The notes below the pieces were generated by a model. That model was not told the origin of the DNA. It saw only the letters and a list, made by a program, of their open reading frames with translations, and did not search any database. From the NCBI RefSeq assembly GCF_000283655.1, contig NC_016585.1:458501-522500 (forward strand): DNA of 64,000 nucleotides. Direction: 5' to 3'. The number at the start of each line of letters is the position of its first letter. Position 1 is the stretch's first letter. Made by a program: the position numbers and the translations under genes. The DNA is from Azospirillum lipoferum 4B. GTDB taxonomy: Bacteria > Pseudomonadota > Alphaproteobacteria > Azospirillales > Azospirillaceae. This document shows positions 1-8,253 of the stretch, in pieces.

Positions 1-741
1 GCCGTCGACCTGGTGAAGGAGGCCGAAGGCCTGCGCCTCACCGCCTACCCGGATCCCGCCACCGGCGGCGCTCCCTGGACGATCGGCTACGGCCACACCG
101 GCCCGGACGTCCGGCCGGGCCTGCGCATCGACAAGGCGCAGGCCGAGCGGCTGTTGCAGGCCGACCTCGACACCGCCGCGGCGGTGGTCGACCGCGCCGT
201 CACCGTGGACCTGACCGACAACCAGCGCGGGGCGCTGGTGGCTTTCGTCATGAACATCGGGGCCGGCCGGAAGGCCAAGGGCAAGGACGCCGGCAAGGAC
301 GGGTTCGTAACTCTGAAGAGCGGCCAGCCCTCCACCCTGCTGCGCAAGCTGAACCTTGGTGACGCTGCCGGCGCCGCGGCCGAGTTCGCCAAATGGACGC
401 GCGGCAACGGCAAGGTGATGCCCGGCCTGGTCAAGCGCCGGGCGGCCGAGGCTGCCCTGTTCCTGTCGGACGAGGTCCACCCGGTGAGCCGGGTTGCCGA
501 GCCGGCACCGGCGATGAAGCCGATGGCCAAGTCGGTCAGCGCCGTCAGCGGTGGCGGTGCGCTCGGCCTCGCCGGCGTCGCCGTCCTGCTGGACCAGGCG
601 CGCGACGTCTCGACCGCCATCAAGGGGCTGCTGGAGACCTTGCCGTCGGGCGCGCTGGGCTGGGCGGTGGCCGCCCTGCTGGGGCTGGCGGTGGCGGTGA
701 TGCTCTACCGGCGCTGGGACGACCAGCGCAAGGCGGCCTGA
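1..741 (+). CDS. Phage-type lysozyme (endolysin), 5' end cut by window
   Basis: Muramidase-like endolysin of glycoside hydrolase family 24, which cuts the glycan backbone of peptidoglycan during phage lysis. The reading frame is open from base 1 (AVDLVKEAEG...), so the true start lies before the window. The first in-window GTG at 13 would cut into the catalytic domain. The E-(8 residues)-D-(5-6)-T arrangement of family 24 is visible in EGLRLTAYPD followed by TIGYGHTG. The enzyme domain ends near residue 155. After a flexible A/P-rich linker there is a hydrophobic segment (about residues 185-200) and a strong membrane helix near the C-terminus (GWAVAALLGLAVAVMLY) followed by basic residues. 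The stop overlaps the start of the next gene by one base. No separate holin gene lies downstream, so the membrane tail may serve in export or holin-like function; that is inference. Confidence 0.85.
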   Translation, partial: AVDLVKEAEGLRLTAYPDPATGGAPWTIGYGHTGPDVRPGLRIDKAQAERLLQADLDTAAAVVDRAVTVDLTDNQRGALVAFVMNIGAGRKAKGKDAGKDGFVTLKSGQPSTLLRKLNLGDAAGAAAEFAKWTRGNGKVMPGLVKRRAAEAALFLSDEVHPVSRVAEPAPAMKPMAKSVSAVSGGGALGLAGVAVLLDQARDVSTAIKGLLETLPSGALGWAVAALLGLAVAVMLYRRWDDQRKAA

Positions 742-986
742 TGCTGGCCTTCCTCACCACGGGCTGGGGCCGGGTGGCCGCCGGCCTGATCCTCGCCAGC
801 CTGGTGCTGGCGGGGATCGCCACCTTCGGCGCGCTTCAGCGCCAAGCCGGGCGGCAGGACGCCGTCCTCGAGTCGACCACGCAGGCACTCCGGAACGCAG
901 AGGTGCGCCATGGGATTGAGGATGATCTGCGCCAGCATCCTGCTGGCGCTGCTGAACGGCTGCACGACCGGTGGAGCCGGGACTGA
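741..986 (+). CDS. Rz-like inner-membrane spanin subunit
   Basis: Small 81-residue protein with an N-terminal membrane helix (about residues 10-30, VAAGLILASLVLAGIATFGAL) followed by a polar, charged, helical periplasmic part. It ends in a DDLRQ...AAERLHDRWSRD tail of the sort seen in Rz proteins of alphaproteobacterial phages. Rz subunits join Rz1 lipoproteins to fuse inner and outer membranes in the last step of lysis. Its ATG overlaps the endolysin stop (TGATG), so it is probably translationally coupled to it. A second lipoprotein-like frame starts inside it at 910, the usual nested Rz/Rz1 layout. The family call rests on size, topology and position rather than on a strong motif. Confidence 0.65.
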   Translation: MLAFLTTGWGRVAAGLILASLVLAGIATFGALQRQAGRQDAVLESTTQALRNAEVRHGIEDDLRQHPAGAAERLHDRWSRD

Positions 987-1127
987 GGAGGGCTGTGCCG
1001 CCTTTTGCCGATCTACACCAGCCGGGTCGATATGTTCAACGATGCTACGGCCGAACAACTGCTGACGCACAAACTGACTCATGCCCGGTTGTGCGGCGGG
1101 ATACCTCTGACCGAAGTCGGCTTTTGA
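910..1127 (+). pseudogene. Rz1-like spanin lipoprotein, apparently frameshifted
   Basis: An ATG at 910, nested in the Rz-like gene in another frame, opens a lipoprotein signal (MGLRMICASILLALLNGC, lipobox LLNGC, Cys18). The frame continues as TTGGAGTEEGCAAF and stops at 1065 after 51 residues. Around 1003-1008 (a run of four T) the next frame carries on smoothly as LPIYTSRVDMFNDATAEQLLTHKLTHARLCGG and ends at 1127. This is what the tail of such Rz1-like proteins looks like (a CAAF-x-PIY-x-SR...T-A-x-Q-x-L-x-H pattern). The simplest reading is a one-base deletion near 1003-1010 that broke the gene. A programmed -1 shift or a sequence error remains possible. Confidence 0.6.
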
Positions 1128-1212
1128 CTGCAACCGCTGTGCGTACAAATTCATTGCTCGTTGCCCACTCGATGTGTAGGAGAGCAACGCGATCATTTAT
1201 AAAGAGGGAATC

Positions 1213-2394
1213 ATGTCTGAGGATGAGAAGCAAGTTCCCGGACGGGTTGCGGCAGAGGACTATAGACGGCAAAGGCAGGAGGCAGATTACGGTCGTGATA
1301 GCTTCGCAAAAGAAGCTCGGGAGGGTTTTCATGAGTACATGAAGACAGGTCGCGATCGGATGATCAAGCTTGCTCGACCCTATACATCCAGTGAGCAAGA
1401 AGCAGAGGCCCTTGCCGACAAAGTTATGAAAGAGGTAACAACAGCTGATATTTCACAGTACGACGACCCTACGGGGAGCCGAGTAATCAAAGACATCGTT
1501 AGCAAAATTGATAAGGCTTGTGCTGAATGCAAAATACCCATGCGTGAGGGCGTTGTTGTGGGCGTCTCCGTAACAAGTGGGTTGCACGCCTACCAGAGCG
1601 AGGTGCTGGCGACCGATGCTAGCATTATCGATTTTGCTATTCCGTTCCTTTCGTTCTGCAACCAAGTAGCAATTCTAGTGACCAGATTGCTGTCACACTC
1701 GCGAAGTGAGGATGAAAAAGTCATAAACTGTGATCCTGAGTGTGTACGCGTTCTTTTGGCCAATGATAACATTATGCTCGCAATATGGAGTGAATTAATC
1801 GCCCATTACGCAATAGAAGGTCAGATGATGAAGTTACCAAGATTGCCTATCGACAATGAAAGGTTATCCACCAGAGTGAGTATACTATATTCGATGGAGC
1901 TTTTTGCTGTGGCTCATGAATATGGACATCACGTTCTGATGCATGGTGTGGTGGAAAGCTCCAGCCCGTCGGGCGACGGGACTGCTATGGAGCATGACGC
2001 CGACACCTTCGCACGGATGATCTCAATGGTGATCGGATGCCTTAGCGAACCACCAAATGCATTCGCAACGTCGGGAGTTGGTGCGGTGCTGATGCTTGGA
2101 GCACTCGAATTAGTGCGACGGGCTAGGCACGTACTCGAGACAGGTAATACCGCGTTTCCTCCCCGTAAGATCCATCCGCCCTTTCATGAGCGCATCATCC
2201 GCATTGGAGAATTCGATAGCTTTGCGCCCGAGGAGTTCCATGAACAGTATTCTGCTATGAGAAAAGATTTTTTTGACATCGTGCAAGTGATCTGGGCTGC
2301 TGTTGAACCCGTAATGCTGGGTATGCATCATGTGGGTGGGGTGAAGTTGTCCCCCCGCGAAGAGGCTCGCGTGGACTGGCTTTCTCTCATCTGA
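1213..2394 (+). CDS. HExxH metallopeptidase-like protein, foreign cargo gene
   Basis: A 393-residue protein without signal peptide. It carries a zinc-peptidase motif HEYGHH at residues 235-240, followed by EHDAD at 260-264. HExxH plus a downstream ExxxD is the arrangement of M48-type and related gluzincin peptidases (ligands His235, His239 and Glu260; catalytic Glu236). A hydrophobic stretch near residue 140 (IIDFAIPFLSFCNQVAILV) could be a buried or membrane helix. The N-terminal 120 residues are charged and match nothing I recognise. An AGAGGGA ribosome site lies just before the ATG. Base composition is strikingly AT-rich with codons (TTA, AGA, ATA, AGT) avoided by all other genes here, a sign of recent transfer. 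Its place just after the phage lysis genes fits a prophage moron or a defence or toxin-type cargo. The specific function is unknown. Confidence 0.7.
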   Translation: MSEDEKQVPGRVAAEDYRRQRQEADYGRDSFAKEAREGFHEYMKTGRDRMIKLARPYTSSEQEAEALADKVMKEVTTADISQYDDPTGSRVIKDIVSKIDKACAECKIPMREGVVVGVSVTSGLHAYQSEVLATDASIIDFAIPFLSFCNQVAILVTRLLSHSRSEDEKVINCDPECVRVLLANDNIMLAIWSELIAHYAIEGQMMKLPRLPIDNERLSTRVSILYSMELFAVAHEYGHHVLMHGVVESSSPSGDGTAMEHDADTFARMISMVIGCLSEPPNAFATSGVGAVLMLGALELVRRARHVLETGNTAFPPRKIHPPFHERIIRIGEFDSFAPEEFHEQYSAMRKDFFDIVQVIWAAVEPVMLGMHHVGGVKLSPREEARVDWLSLI

Positions 2395-3463
2395 ATGGCA
2401 CCTATTTGTGCAGTTTGGCTTCAGTGCCTTTAGGAAGGTGCTTCCTTGCTGAAGGCTTTGGAGCTCTCTGACACAGAAAGTGCGGTTGCAACGATGTCAC
2501 CGCGTGCACAAAATTCCGTAATCTTATACCTGTCAGGTTAACATATTTGCGTAATAATATGTTATGTTTTGGGAGATGATTGAAATTCACAATAAAATAT
2601 TAGTGAGCATATTTTTTTAAATTCGACAAATAAAGCGGTGATAATGTAAGCTCTTCTATATTATTTACTTTACGCTTCTCTGCGGAGAAGTATGCATAAA
2701 ACTATGCGAATTCGTCGAACAGTTCTCAGTGATGTGAGGAAAATTCTTATTTCTTTAAAGTTCCCGTCAAATGCTCGTCTGGCAGGTTGAGACCGTTGAT
2801 TTTGCTTAGCTTCGGACCAGTCCTAATCAGCGCTCTTAGTAAGAAAACCGTATCCTAAGGGACTGTGGAACCATATGCAAAACGGGCGGCCGCTTCACCG
2901 CGACCGCCCATCAAAGGAAAAGACGTATATCTTCCTTGTCTAACCCATTGAAAATTCTAGTTTTCTGCAGATTGTTTCAATCTGTCATAGCCGCGCGCGC
3001 CATGGTCATGTCCTGCCCGGACGCCGGAAATAGCCGCTTCGGTAGGGATCTGCCCATGGCGTATGAAGGGGCACCGGCCTGTCCCTGACCGTTTCGCCGA
3101 CCCGCCTTACTTGCCTCAAAAGCTGCGGGCGGTCCGCCAAGCGCGGCAACCGCCGGGGCAACGGAGCGGTGCATACGCAGATACTATCCTTTTGGACAGC
3201 TGCGGTATCCCTCAGGATGCGCCCGCGACGGCGGCAAAGCCCCTACAGTATTAGGGTCGATCCGGGAGGGGTTCCATGTTGCAGGACGATGCCGTGACGG
3301 CCGGTTCTCTGGCCATCTCCGCCACGTTCCTGCCACTGACGCTGGCCGCATCCGGCAGGCAAGACAAGCAATCAAGAACCTGCCGGGTGCGGACCGGGCG
3401 GCGGTGCATCATGCCGCCATCGCCCCCGCCCTGCGGCGATTCCCAACGGGAAGGAAATCCACC
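2395..3463. other. AT-rich intergenic stretch with no convincing gene
   Basis: About 1.07 kb without a supportable coding region. The first 450 bases (to about 2860) are as AT-rich as the preceding foreign gene and read like its trailing sequence. An imperfect hairpin at 2882-2911 (GGGCGGCCGC pairing with GCGACCGCCC, one mismatch) may be a terminator or the edge of the acquired segment. From about 2990 onward the composition returns to high GC. Short open frames there lack ribosome sites and family resemblance. Confidence 0.6.
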
Positions 3464-3727
3464 ATGGTCTCTCGCATGGCTCGGATCGTTCATATGGGAA
3501 AACTGGGCGGCTATGCGGCTCTTCTGGAGGGCACGCTGCTTGAACTGGACGGCCGTCTGCTCTGGCCTTCGACGGGGGCGCTGAGCGAGGCGATGCGGCG
3601 CGCCGGCATCCAGCCGTCGGACCTGATCCTCGACACCCGCTCGCCCGTCGGGGCCATGACCTCCGTGACGGTCAACGGATCGGCGGCCGGACTGCTCCGC
3701 TCCGGCGCTCTGGCGATGGCGGCGTGA
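3464..3727 (+). CDS. Small hypothetical protein
   Basis: An 87-residue frame (MVSRMARIVHMGKLGGYAAL...) with a good ribosome site (GGGAAGGAAA, 4-13 bases before the ATG). That site decides the start against an in-frame ATG at 3404. I see no signal peptide, membrane helix or known motif; the middle (LDGRLLWPSTGALSEAMRRAG) looks like a small folded cytosolic protein. Its last 56 bases run convergently into the end of the DUF3108 gene on the other strand. Such overlap is unusual, so one of the two ends may be non-functional. I do not recognise a family. Confidence 0.5.
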   Translation: MVSRMARIVHMGKLGGYAALLEGTLLELDGRLLWPSTGALSEAMRRAGIQPSDLILDTRSPVGAMTSVTVNGSAAGLLRSGALAMAA

Positions 3728-4553
3728 CGCCGGTCAGGTGGGCGACCACGCTGCCGAAATCGCTGTCCGTCTCCAGCCGCACCGGCAGGGGCGGATAGCC
3801 GGCGGCGACCGGGGCCAGCCACAGATCCACCGGCGGCCGGTCGGCCGGGTTGCTCCGCTGCCAGAAGCGGCCGGTCGGGCCCGACTTGCCATATCCCGCC
3901 ACCGGCTTGTAGCTGACCCGGCATTGCTGGGCGACCCCGGAGAAGACCGAATACCGTGACGGATCGACGATCCGCCGCCCCACCTCGGTGAACATCATGT
4001 CATAGCGGCGGCGGCCGTCGAACACCGGCAGCGAGCGGTCGCAATGCTGGCTCGCCCCCACCGCGAGCAGCAGGTCGAGCACGGCGGACAGCGGGTCCAG
4101 CGTACCGCGCTGCAGGGCGGGCGGCACCGGCTCGCGGTCGTCGGTCTCCGGCGGGGGAGTGACGGTGGCGGATACATCGCCCTGCGGCCCGTAGGTCAGC
4201 GTTACGGAGCGCGGCTCCCCGCGGAACTGGCTGGATTGCCGGTGGCTGGCCGGCCTCAGGTCCTCGCCCTGGCGGTGGCCGTCGCTCTGCGATTCCGTCT
4301 TCCAGCTGAACAGGCGGCCGATGGTGCCCCCGGTCACCGCCGACACCGCGATCCGGTAGCGGTCGCCGGTCACCTCCAGCGTCGCATCCACGTCCAGTGC
4401 GGTGACGCCGCCGACGAACACGCGGTAGGTCGCCCTCACCGGCTCTGCCATGGCCGCCGGTGCGGCGAGTGTCAGCAGGGGGAGCGACAGGCCGGCGGCC
4501 AGCAGGGCCGTTCCGAAACGGTCGGGGAGGCGGTGAGGGCTGGGATGGGGCAC
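3672..4553 (-). CDS. DUF3108 domain-containing exported protein
   Basis: A 293-residue protein. A Sec signal peptide (hydrophobic core LLAAGLSLPLLTLAAPAAM, likely cleavage after AMA, near residue 36) is followed by a DUF3108-type beta-rich domain. That domain begins with the typical repeated strands ATYRVFVGGVTALDVDATLEV and continues with PLSAVLDLLLAVG and FDGRRRYDMMFTEVG, which are characteristic of the family in alphaproteobacteria. The family is periplasmic, and its biochemical role is not established. The last 30 residues are proline- and arginine-rich. The gene stands alone, pointing away from the tRNA gene. Confidence 0.8.
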   Translation of the reverse strand: MPHPSPHRLPDRFGTALLAAGLSLPLLTLAAPAAMAEPVRATYRVFVGGVTALDVDATLEVTGDRYRIAVSAVTGGTIGRLFSWKTESQSDGHRQGEDLRPASHRQSSQFRGEPRSVTLTYGPQGDVSATVTPPPETDDREPVPPALQRGTLDPLSAVLDLLLAVGASQHCDRSLPVFDGRRRYDMMFTEVGRRIVDPSRYSVFSGVAQQCRVSYKPVAGYGKSGPTGRFWQRSNPADRPPVDLWLAPVAAGYPPLPVRLETDSDFGSVVAHLTGVTPPSPERRSGAVRPPIR

Positions 4554-4741
4554 GGTCCGGGGCTCCTGCGGGCGGCGAAATCTTTTTTAAGATGGTGATG
4601 AATCTGGTGCTTGACACCCGGCAGGGAAGGCCGTAGAAACCCGCCCACCGCAGCGGCGGGGCCGACGACAGACGGTCGCGACGCTCCCGGGAAAGTCAGC
4701 CGGATCGGTTGAACGGAACGGGGCAAAGAGTTTCAGGGTTC

Positions 4742-4816
4742 GGGCGCGTAGCTCAGCGGGAGAGCATTCGCTTCACACGCGAAGGGTCACAGGTTCAATC
4801 CCTGTCGCGCCCACCA
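4742..4816 (+). tRNA. tRNA-Val (anticodon CAC)
   Basis: A full cloverleaf can be drawn. The acceptor GGGCGCG (4742-4748) pairs with CGCGCCC (4806-4812). The D arm is GCTC/GAGC. The anticodon stem TTCGC/GCGAA encloses the loop TTCACAC, giving anticodon CAC. The T arm is ACAGG-TTCAATC-CCTGT. The discriminator A is followed by an encoded CCA (4814-4816). It reads GUG valine codons. A strong terminator follows directly. Confidence 0.97.
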
Positions 4817-4818
4817 TC

Positions 4819-4854
4819 AAAAAGGCTTCGGACGAAAGTCCGGAGCCTTTTCCT
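4819..4854 (+). terminator. Rho-independent terminator of the tRNA-Val gene
   Basis: The hairpin arms AAAAGGCTTCGGAC and GTCCGGAGCCTTTT close a GAAA tetraloop. There is a single mismatch in a 14-bp stem, followed by a T/C-rich tail. It starts two bases after the tRNA CCA end. Confidence 0.92.
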
Positions 4855-4928
4855 TTCCCGGCCATTCTGCCAGGGGCGCAGCCGCTGCAAGCGGTGAGGC
4901 GCGGCGGAGCCACAGGAAAAACGCGCAT

Positions 4929-4945
4929 TATATAATTCTTATATA
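4929..4945. promoter_or_regulatory. AT-rich palindrome, possible promoter or operator
   Basis: TATATAA-TTC-TTATATA is a perfect inverted repeat with 7-base arms, in otherwise GC-rich DNA about 100 bases before a small membrane protein gene. It could be a promoter core with an overlapping operator. No regulator is linked to it here. Confidence 0.4.
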
Positions 4946-5046
4946 GCGGGCGAATCCGCGGTCGATTGACGCAGATCAGCCCCGTTTGCGTTGCAATACG
5001 GTAGATAGGGTCATTCCCTGTCACCCGTTTCGGAAAGCCTCACCTC

Positions 5047-5211
5047 ATGGACGATACCCGCATCGCTCTGCTCTCTGTTGCCCTGCTCGTCGTGGTCCTC
5101 GCCATCATCATCGGCTCGGTGGTTTTCGTCCCGTCCTTCACCGCCCTGCTCGCCACGCTGCTGGCCTGGGCGAACCTGGCCTATCTGGTCGGCATCACCA
5201 TCAAGCGCTGA
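5047..5211 (+). CDS. Small membrane protein, 54 residues
   Basis: Starts MDDTRIALLSVALLVVVL. Two hydrophobic helices (about residues 6-25 and 28-48) are joined by a short PSF turn, and the end is basic (ITIKR). This gives a small two-pass inner-membrane protein. A GGAAAG ribosome site lies about 10 bases before the ATG. No family is recognised. It is separated from panC by 140 bases with nothing notable. Confidence 0.6.
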   Translation: MDDTRIALLSVALLVVVLAIIIGSVVFVPSFTALLATLLAWANLAYLVGITIKR

Positions 5212-5351
5212 TGTTCCAGGGTCGACGCGGCGGGGAAGGGGATGCCTTCGCCGCCGCTTCGGCAACAGTCTGTCTTAGGGAAAGCTTTTCTGGACAGGAA
5301 CGGTCCGACGCGTTATCCAGCCCGCGAATTCGACGCGCAAGGACCGCCGCC

Positions 5352-6233
5352 ATGACGTTGACCGCCGCCCAGACCTCCAGCGACCTGCCGATCCTGAGGA
5401 CGGTCGAGGATCTGCGAGCACAGGTCGCGGCCTGGCGTGCGCAGGGGCTGACCGTCGCCCTGGTGCCGACGATGGGGGCACTGCATGACGGGCATCTGGG
5501 CCTTGTGCGGCGCGGGCGGGAATTGGCCGACCGGGTGGTCGCCAGCGTCTTCGTCAACCCGACCCAGTTCGCTCCGCATGAGGATTTCGACCGCTATCCT
5601 CGTGACGAGGCCGGCGATTCCGCCAAGCTCCTGTCGGCGGGCTGCCACACTCTGTACGCCCCCACCGTACGCGCCATGTATCCGGAGGGGTTTGCCACCG
5701 CCATCTCGGTCGGTGGCCCGGCGGAGGGGCTGTGCGGTGCCTTCCGGCCGCAGATGTTCGGTGGCGTCGCCCTGGTGGTGACCAAGCTGTTCCTGCAGGC
5801 CCTGCCCGATGTCGCGGTGTTCGGCGAGAAGGACTATCAGCAGCTGATGGTGATCCGCCGCTTCACCCGCGATCTCGACATCCCCGTCCGCGTCGAAGGA
5901 CTGCCGACGGTGCGCGAGGTCGATGGGCTCGCCATGTCCTCCCGCAATGCCTATCTCAGCGCCGAAGAGCGCGCACGCGCTCCGGAGCTGCACCGGGCAC
6001 TGACCGCGGCGGCCGAGGCTCTGGCCCGCGGGGCCGAGGCCGAGGGTGTTCTAACCGGGATCCGCAGCCGCATCTCCGAGGCTGGATTCGGCGCCATCGA
6101 CTATGTCGAGCTGCGCGATGCCGCGACGCTGGAGCCGGTGACCGCCGTCGTCCGCCCGGCCCGTCTCCTGGCCGCCGCCTGGATGGGCAAGGCCCGGTTG
6201 ATCGACAACGTACCGGTTGCGCCCGCCGGCTGA
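5352..6233 (+). CDS. panC: Pantothenate synthetase (pantoate-beta-alanine ligase)
   Basis: Cytosolic enzyme that joins pantoate and beta-alanine with ATP to make pantothenate, the precursor of coenzyme A. The 293-residue length is normal for the family. The nucleotidyltransferase signature PTMGALHDGH (His45, His48) is present, as are FGEKDYQQL, which forms part of the ATP/pantoate site, and MSSRNAYLS. The start ATG at 5352 begins 27 residues before the conserved beta-strand VALVPTMG; longer in-frame extensions upstream lack a ribosome site. panB and panD are not in the window. Confidence 0.96.
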   Translation: MTLTAAQTSSDLPILRTVEDLRAQVAAWRAQGLTVALVPTMGALHDGHLGLVRRGRELADRVVASVFVNPTQFAPHEDFDRYPRDEAGDSAKLLSAGCHTLYAPTVRAMYPEGFATAISVGGPAEGLCGAFRPQMFGGVALVVTKLFLQALPDVAVFGEKDYQQLMVIRRFTRDLDIPVRVEGLPTVREVDGLAMSSRNAYLSAEERARAPELHRALTAAAEALARGAEAEGVLTGIRSRISEAGFGAIDYVELRDAATLEPVTAVVRPARLLAAAWMGKARLIDNVPVAPAG

Positions 6234-6306
6234 TCGGGCGGATTGTTTCCTGCACGGTTCGATCGGCATTTGACCGGCCTTTGTTGCAGGCTTAGAATCG
6301 CCGGCG

Positions 6307-6804
6307 ATGGGACTTTTGACCCCCGTGATCGGGGGCGGAAAGGCGATCTTGCGGCTCGTCCGTCGCAACCGGCATGGGGAAACGGTGTCCCTGATGCCGC
6401 TGGTTCTGTTCGGCCTGCTGCTGCTGCTGGCAGCACTCGGCACCACGGGTGCCGTGGTGGCAAGCAAGAACCGCGCACCTGCGCCCCAGGCACAGCCGGG
6501 GGGCGACAAGAAATACGCCGCCCTGCCGATGATGACCTTCACCTTGGGGGGAGGCGGCGCGCGGATGGTCGACGTCAAGGTTCTGCTTGAGATCGACCGG
6601 ACGGTGGACGGCAAGGTCGCCGATCCCTTCGTCCCCCGCATCTCCGACCAACTGTCCGACCGCATGCGCCAGATCGACCCGCAACAGCTGACGGGCGCCG
6701 ATGGGGCGAAGCTGATGAAGAGCACGATCGCCGGTGTGCTCGACCGCGAATTGCGCGGCGTGCGGGTGAAGGAGATTCTGCTGGACCGGATGGTGGTGCG
6801 GTAG
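6307..6804 (+). CDS. FliL-like flagellar basal-body-associated protein (copy 1)
   Basis: A 165-residue protein. A cytosolic N-terminus is followed by one membrane helix (about residues 31-52, MPLVLFGLLLLLAALGTTGAVV), a short linker and a periplasmic FliL domain. In the domain, DVKVLLEIDRTVDGK is the typical central strand and the end is ELRGVRVKEILLDRMVVR, the usual FliL finish. FliL proteins surround the stator of the flagellar motor and affect torque. No other flagellar gene is nearby. A second, diverged FliL-like gene lies at 13426-13926. Whether this copy serves a flagellum or another motor-like complex cannot be told from sequence. Confidence 0.75.
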   Translation: MGLLTPVIGGGKAILRLVRRNRHGETVSLMPLVLFGLLLLLAALGTTGAVVASKNRAPAPQAQPGGDKKYAALPMMTFTLGGGGARMVDVKVLLEIDRTVDGKVADPFVPRISDQLSDRMRQIDPQQLTGADGAKLMKSTIAGVLDRELRGVRVKEILLDRMVVR

Positions 6805-6861
6805 AAAAGGGCGGGGCAGGCGCCGCGAGGACGCCCGCCCGCTCCAATCACTCTGCCCCTA

Positions 6862-8253
6862 TCACTCGGCCGCCACGGCGGCGCGGCGCTGGGCGTCGCG
6901 CGACTGGCGGCCTTCCTTCAGCTTTTCAGCCAGCAGGAAGGCCAGCTCCAGCGACTGGCTGGCGTTCAGGCGCGGGTCGCAGGCGGTGTGGTAGCGGAGC
7001 GCCAGATTGTGGTCGGTGATCGCCTGGGCGCCGCCGGTGCACTCCGTCACGTCCTGGCCGGTCAGCTCGAAATGCACGCCGCCGGCATGGGTGCCTTCGG
7101 CCTGATGCACCTCGAAGAAGCCGCGCGCCTCGGCCAGCACGCGGTCCACGGGCCGGGTCTTGTAGCCCGTGGTCGACTTCACCGTGTTGCCATGCATCGG
7201 GTCGCAGGACCACACCACCGTGCGGCCTTCGCGCTGAACCTTGCGCAGCAGCGGCGGGAACTTCTCCGCCACCTTGTCGGAGCCCATGCGCACGATCAGC
7301 GTCAGGCGCCCGGCCTCGTTGGTCGGGTTCAGGATGTCGATCAGGCGGATCAGCTCGTCCGGGTCGGTGGTCGGGCCGCATTTCAGGCCGATCGGGTTCT
7401 TCACCCCGCGCAGGAACTCGACATGGGCGCCGTCGGGTTGGCGGGTGCGGTCGCCGATCCACAGCATGTGGGCGGACACGTCGTACCAGTCGCCGGTGGT
7501 GCTGTCGACGCGGGTCAGCGCCTGCTCGAACGGCAGCAGCAGCGCCTCGTGGCTGGTGAAGAAGTCGGTCTCGCGGATCTGCGGCGTCGTCTCCGCGGTG
7601 ATGCCGCAGGCGGCCATGAAGGCCAGCGCCTCGTCCAGGCGGGTGGCCAGCTCCTGGAAATGCTCGCCGGCCGGCGACTTCTCGACGAAGCTCAGCGTCC
7701 ACTGATGGACCTTGTGCAGGTCGGCGTAACCGCCCTGGGCGAAGGCGCGCAGCAGGTTCAGCGTCGCGGCGGCCTGGGTGTAGGCCTGCATCATGCGCTC
7801 CGGATCGGGAACGCGGGCCTCGCTGGTGAAATCGAAGCCGTTGATGATGTCGCCGCGGTAGGACGGCAGCTCGACCCCGCCGATGTCTTCCATGTCGGCC
7901 GACCGCGGCTTGGCGAACTGGCCGGCCATGCGGCCGACCTTGATGACCGGGATCGAGGCGCCGAAGGTCAGCACCACGGCCATCTGCAGCAGGACGCGGA
8001 AGGTATCGCGGATGTTGTTGGGGTGGAACTCGGCGAAGCTCTCGGCGCAGTCGCCGCCCTGCAGCAGGAAGGCCTGGCCGGCAGCGGCCTCGGCCAGCTT
8101 GGCCTTCAGCCGGCGGGCTTCGCCAGCAAAGACCAGCGGCGGATAGGAGGACAGACGTTGCTCGACCGCCTCGACCTTGGACTGGTCGGGATAAGTCGGC
8201 AACTGCTTCGCCGGTTTCGTCTTCCAACTGGCGGGTGTCCAACGCTCGACCAT
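6862..8253 (-). CDS. 3-deoxy-7-phosphoheptulonate synthase, class II
   Basis: Class II (plant/AroA-II type) DAHP synthase, which condenses phosphoenolpyruvate with erythrose 4-phosphate in the first step of the shikimate pathway. The 463 residues show the class II marks: QGGDCAESF with the metal-binding Cys, [34 protein letters not shown] and DPMHGNT. The start at 8253 ([19 protein letters not shown]) is the conserved N-terminus of this class. An in-frame ATG 138 bases upstream would add basic, unconserved residues. It is divergent from the AmpG-like gene and apparently monocistronic. Confidence 0.93.
   Translation of the reverse strand: MVERWTPASWKTKPAKQLPTYPDQSKVEAVEQRLSSYPPLVFAGEARRLKAKLAEAAAGQAFLLQGGDCAESFAEFHPNNIRDTFRVLLQMAVVLTFGASIPVIKVGRMAGQFAKPRSADMEDIGGVELPSYRGDIINGFDFTSEARVPDPERMMQAYTQAAATLNLLRAFAQGGYADLHKVHQWTLSFVEKSPAGEHFQELATRLDEALAFMAACGITAETTPQIRETDFFTSHEALLLPFEQALTRVDSTTGDWYDVSAHMLWIGDRTRQPDGAHVEFLRGVKNPIGLKCGPTTDPDELIRLIDILNPTNEAGRLTLIVRMGSDKVAEKFPPLLRKVQREGRTVVWSCDPMHGNTVKSTTGYKTRPVDRVLAEARGFFEVHQAEGTHAGGVHFELTGQDVTECTGGAQAITDHNLALRYHTACDPRLNASQSLELAFLLAEKLKEGRQSRDAQRRAAVAAE

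Noticed and set aside
393-986. 197-codon frame overlapping the endolysin
   Set aside because: Only the part from the ATG at 741 has a start coupled to the endolysin stop and a sensible membrane protein; the rest is an out-of-frame shadow of the endolysin.
971-1342. 123-codon frame between the spanin genes and the peptidase-like gene
   Set aside because: It runs out of frame through the Rz1-like tail and the start of the peptidase-like gene and has no ribosome site or resemblance.
1-4816. Prophage attachment site in the tRNA-Val gene
   Set aside because: The phage genes lie on the 5' side of the tRNA and about 3.6 kb away. No duplicated tRNA 3' segment was seen in the window.
4709-4897. Open frame running through the tRNA-Val gene and terminator
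   Set aside because: The cloverleaf is complete and the frame encodes the arginine/serine-rich string expected from translating a tRNA.
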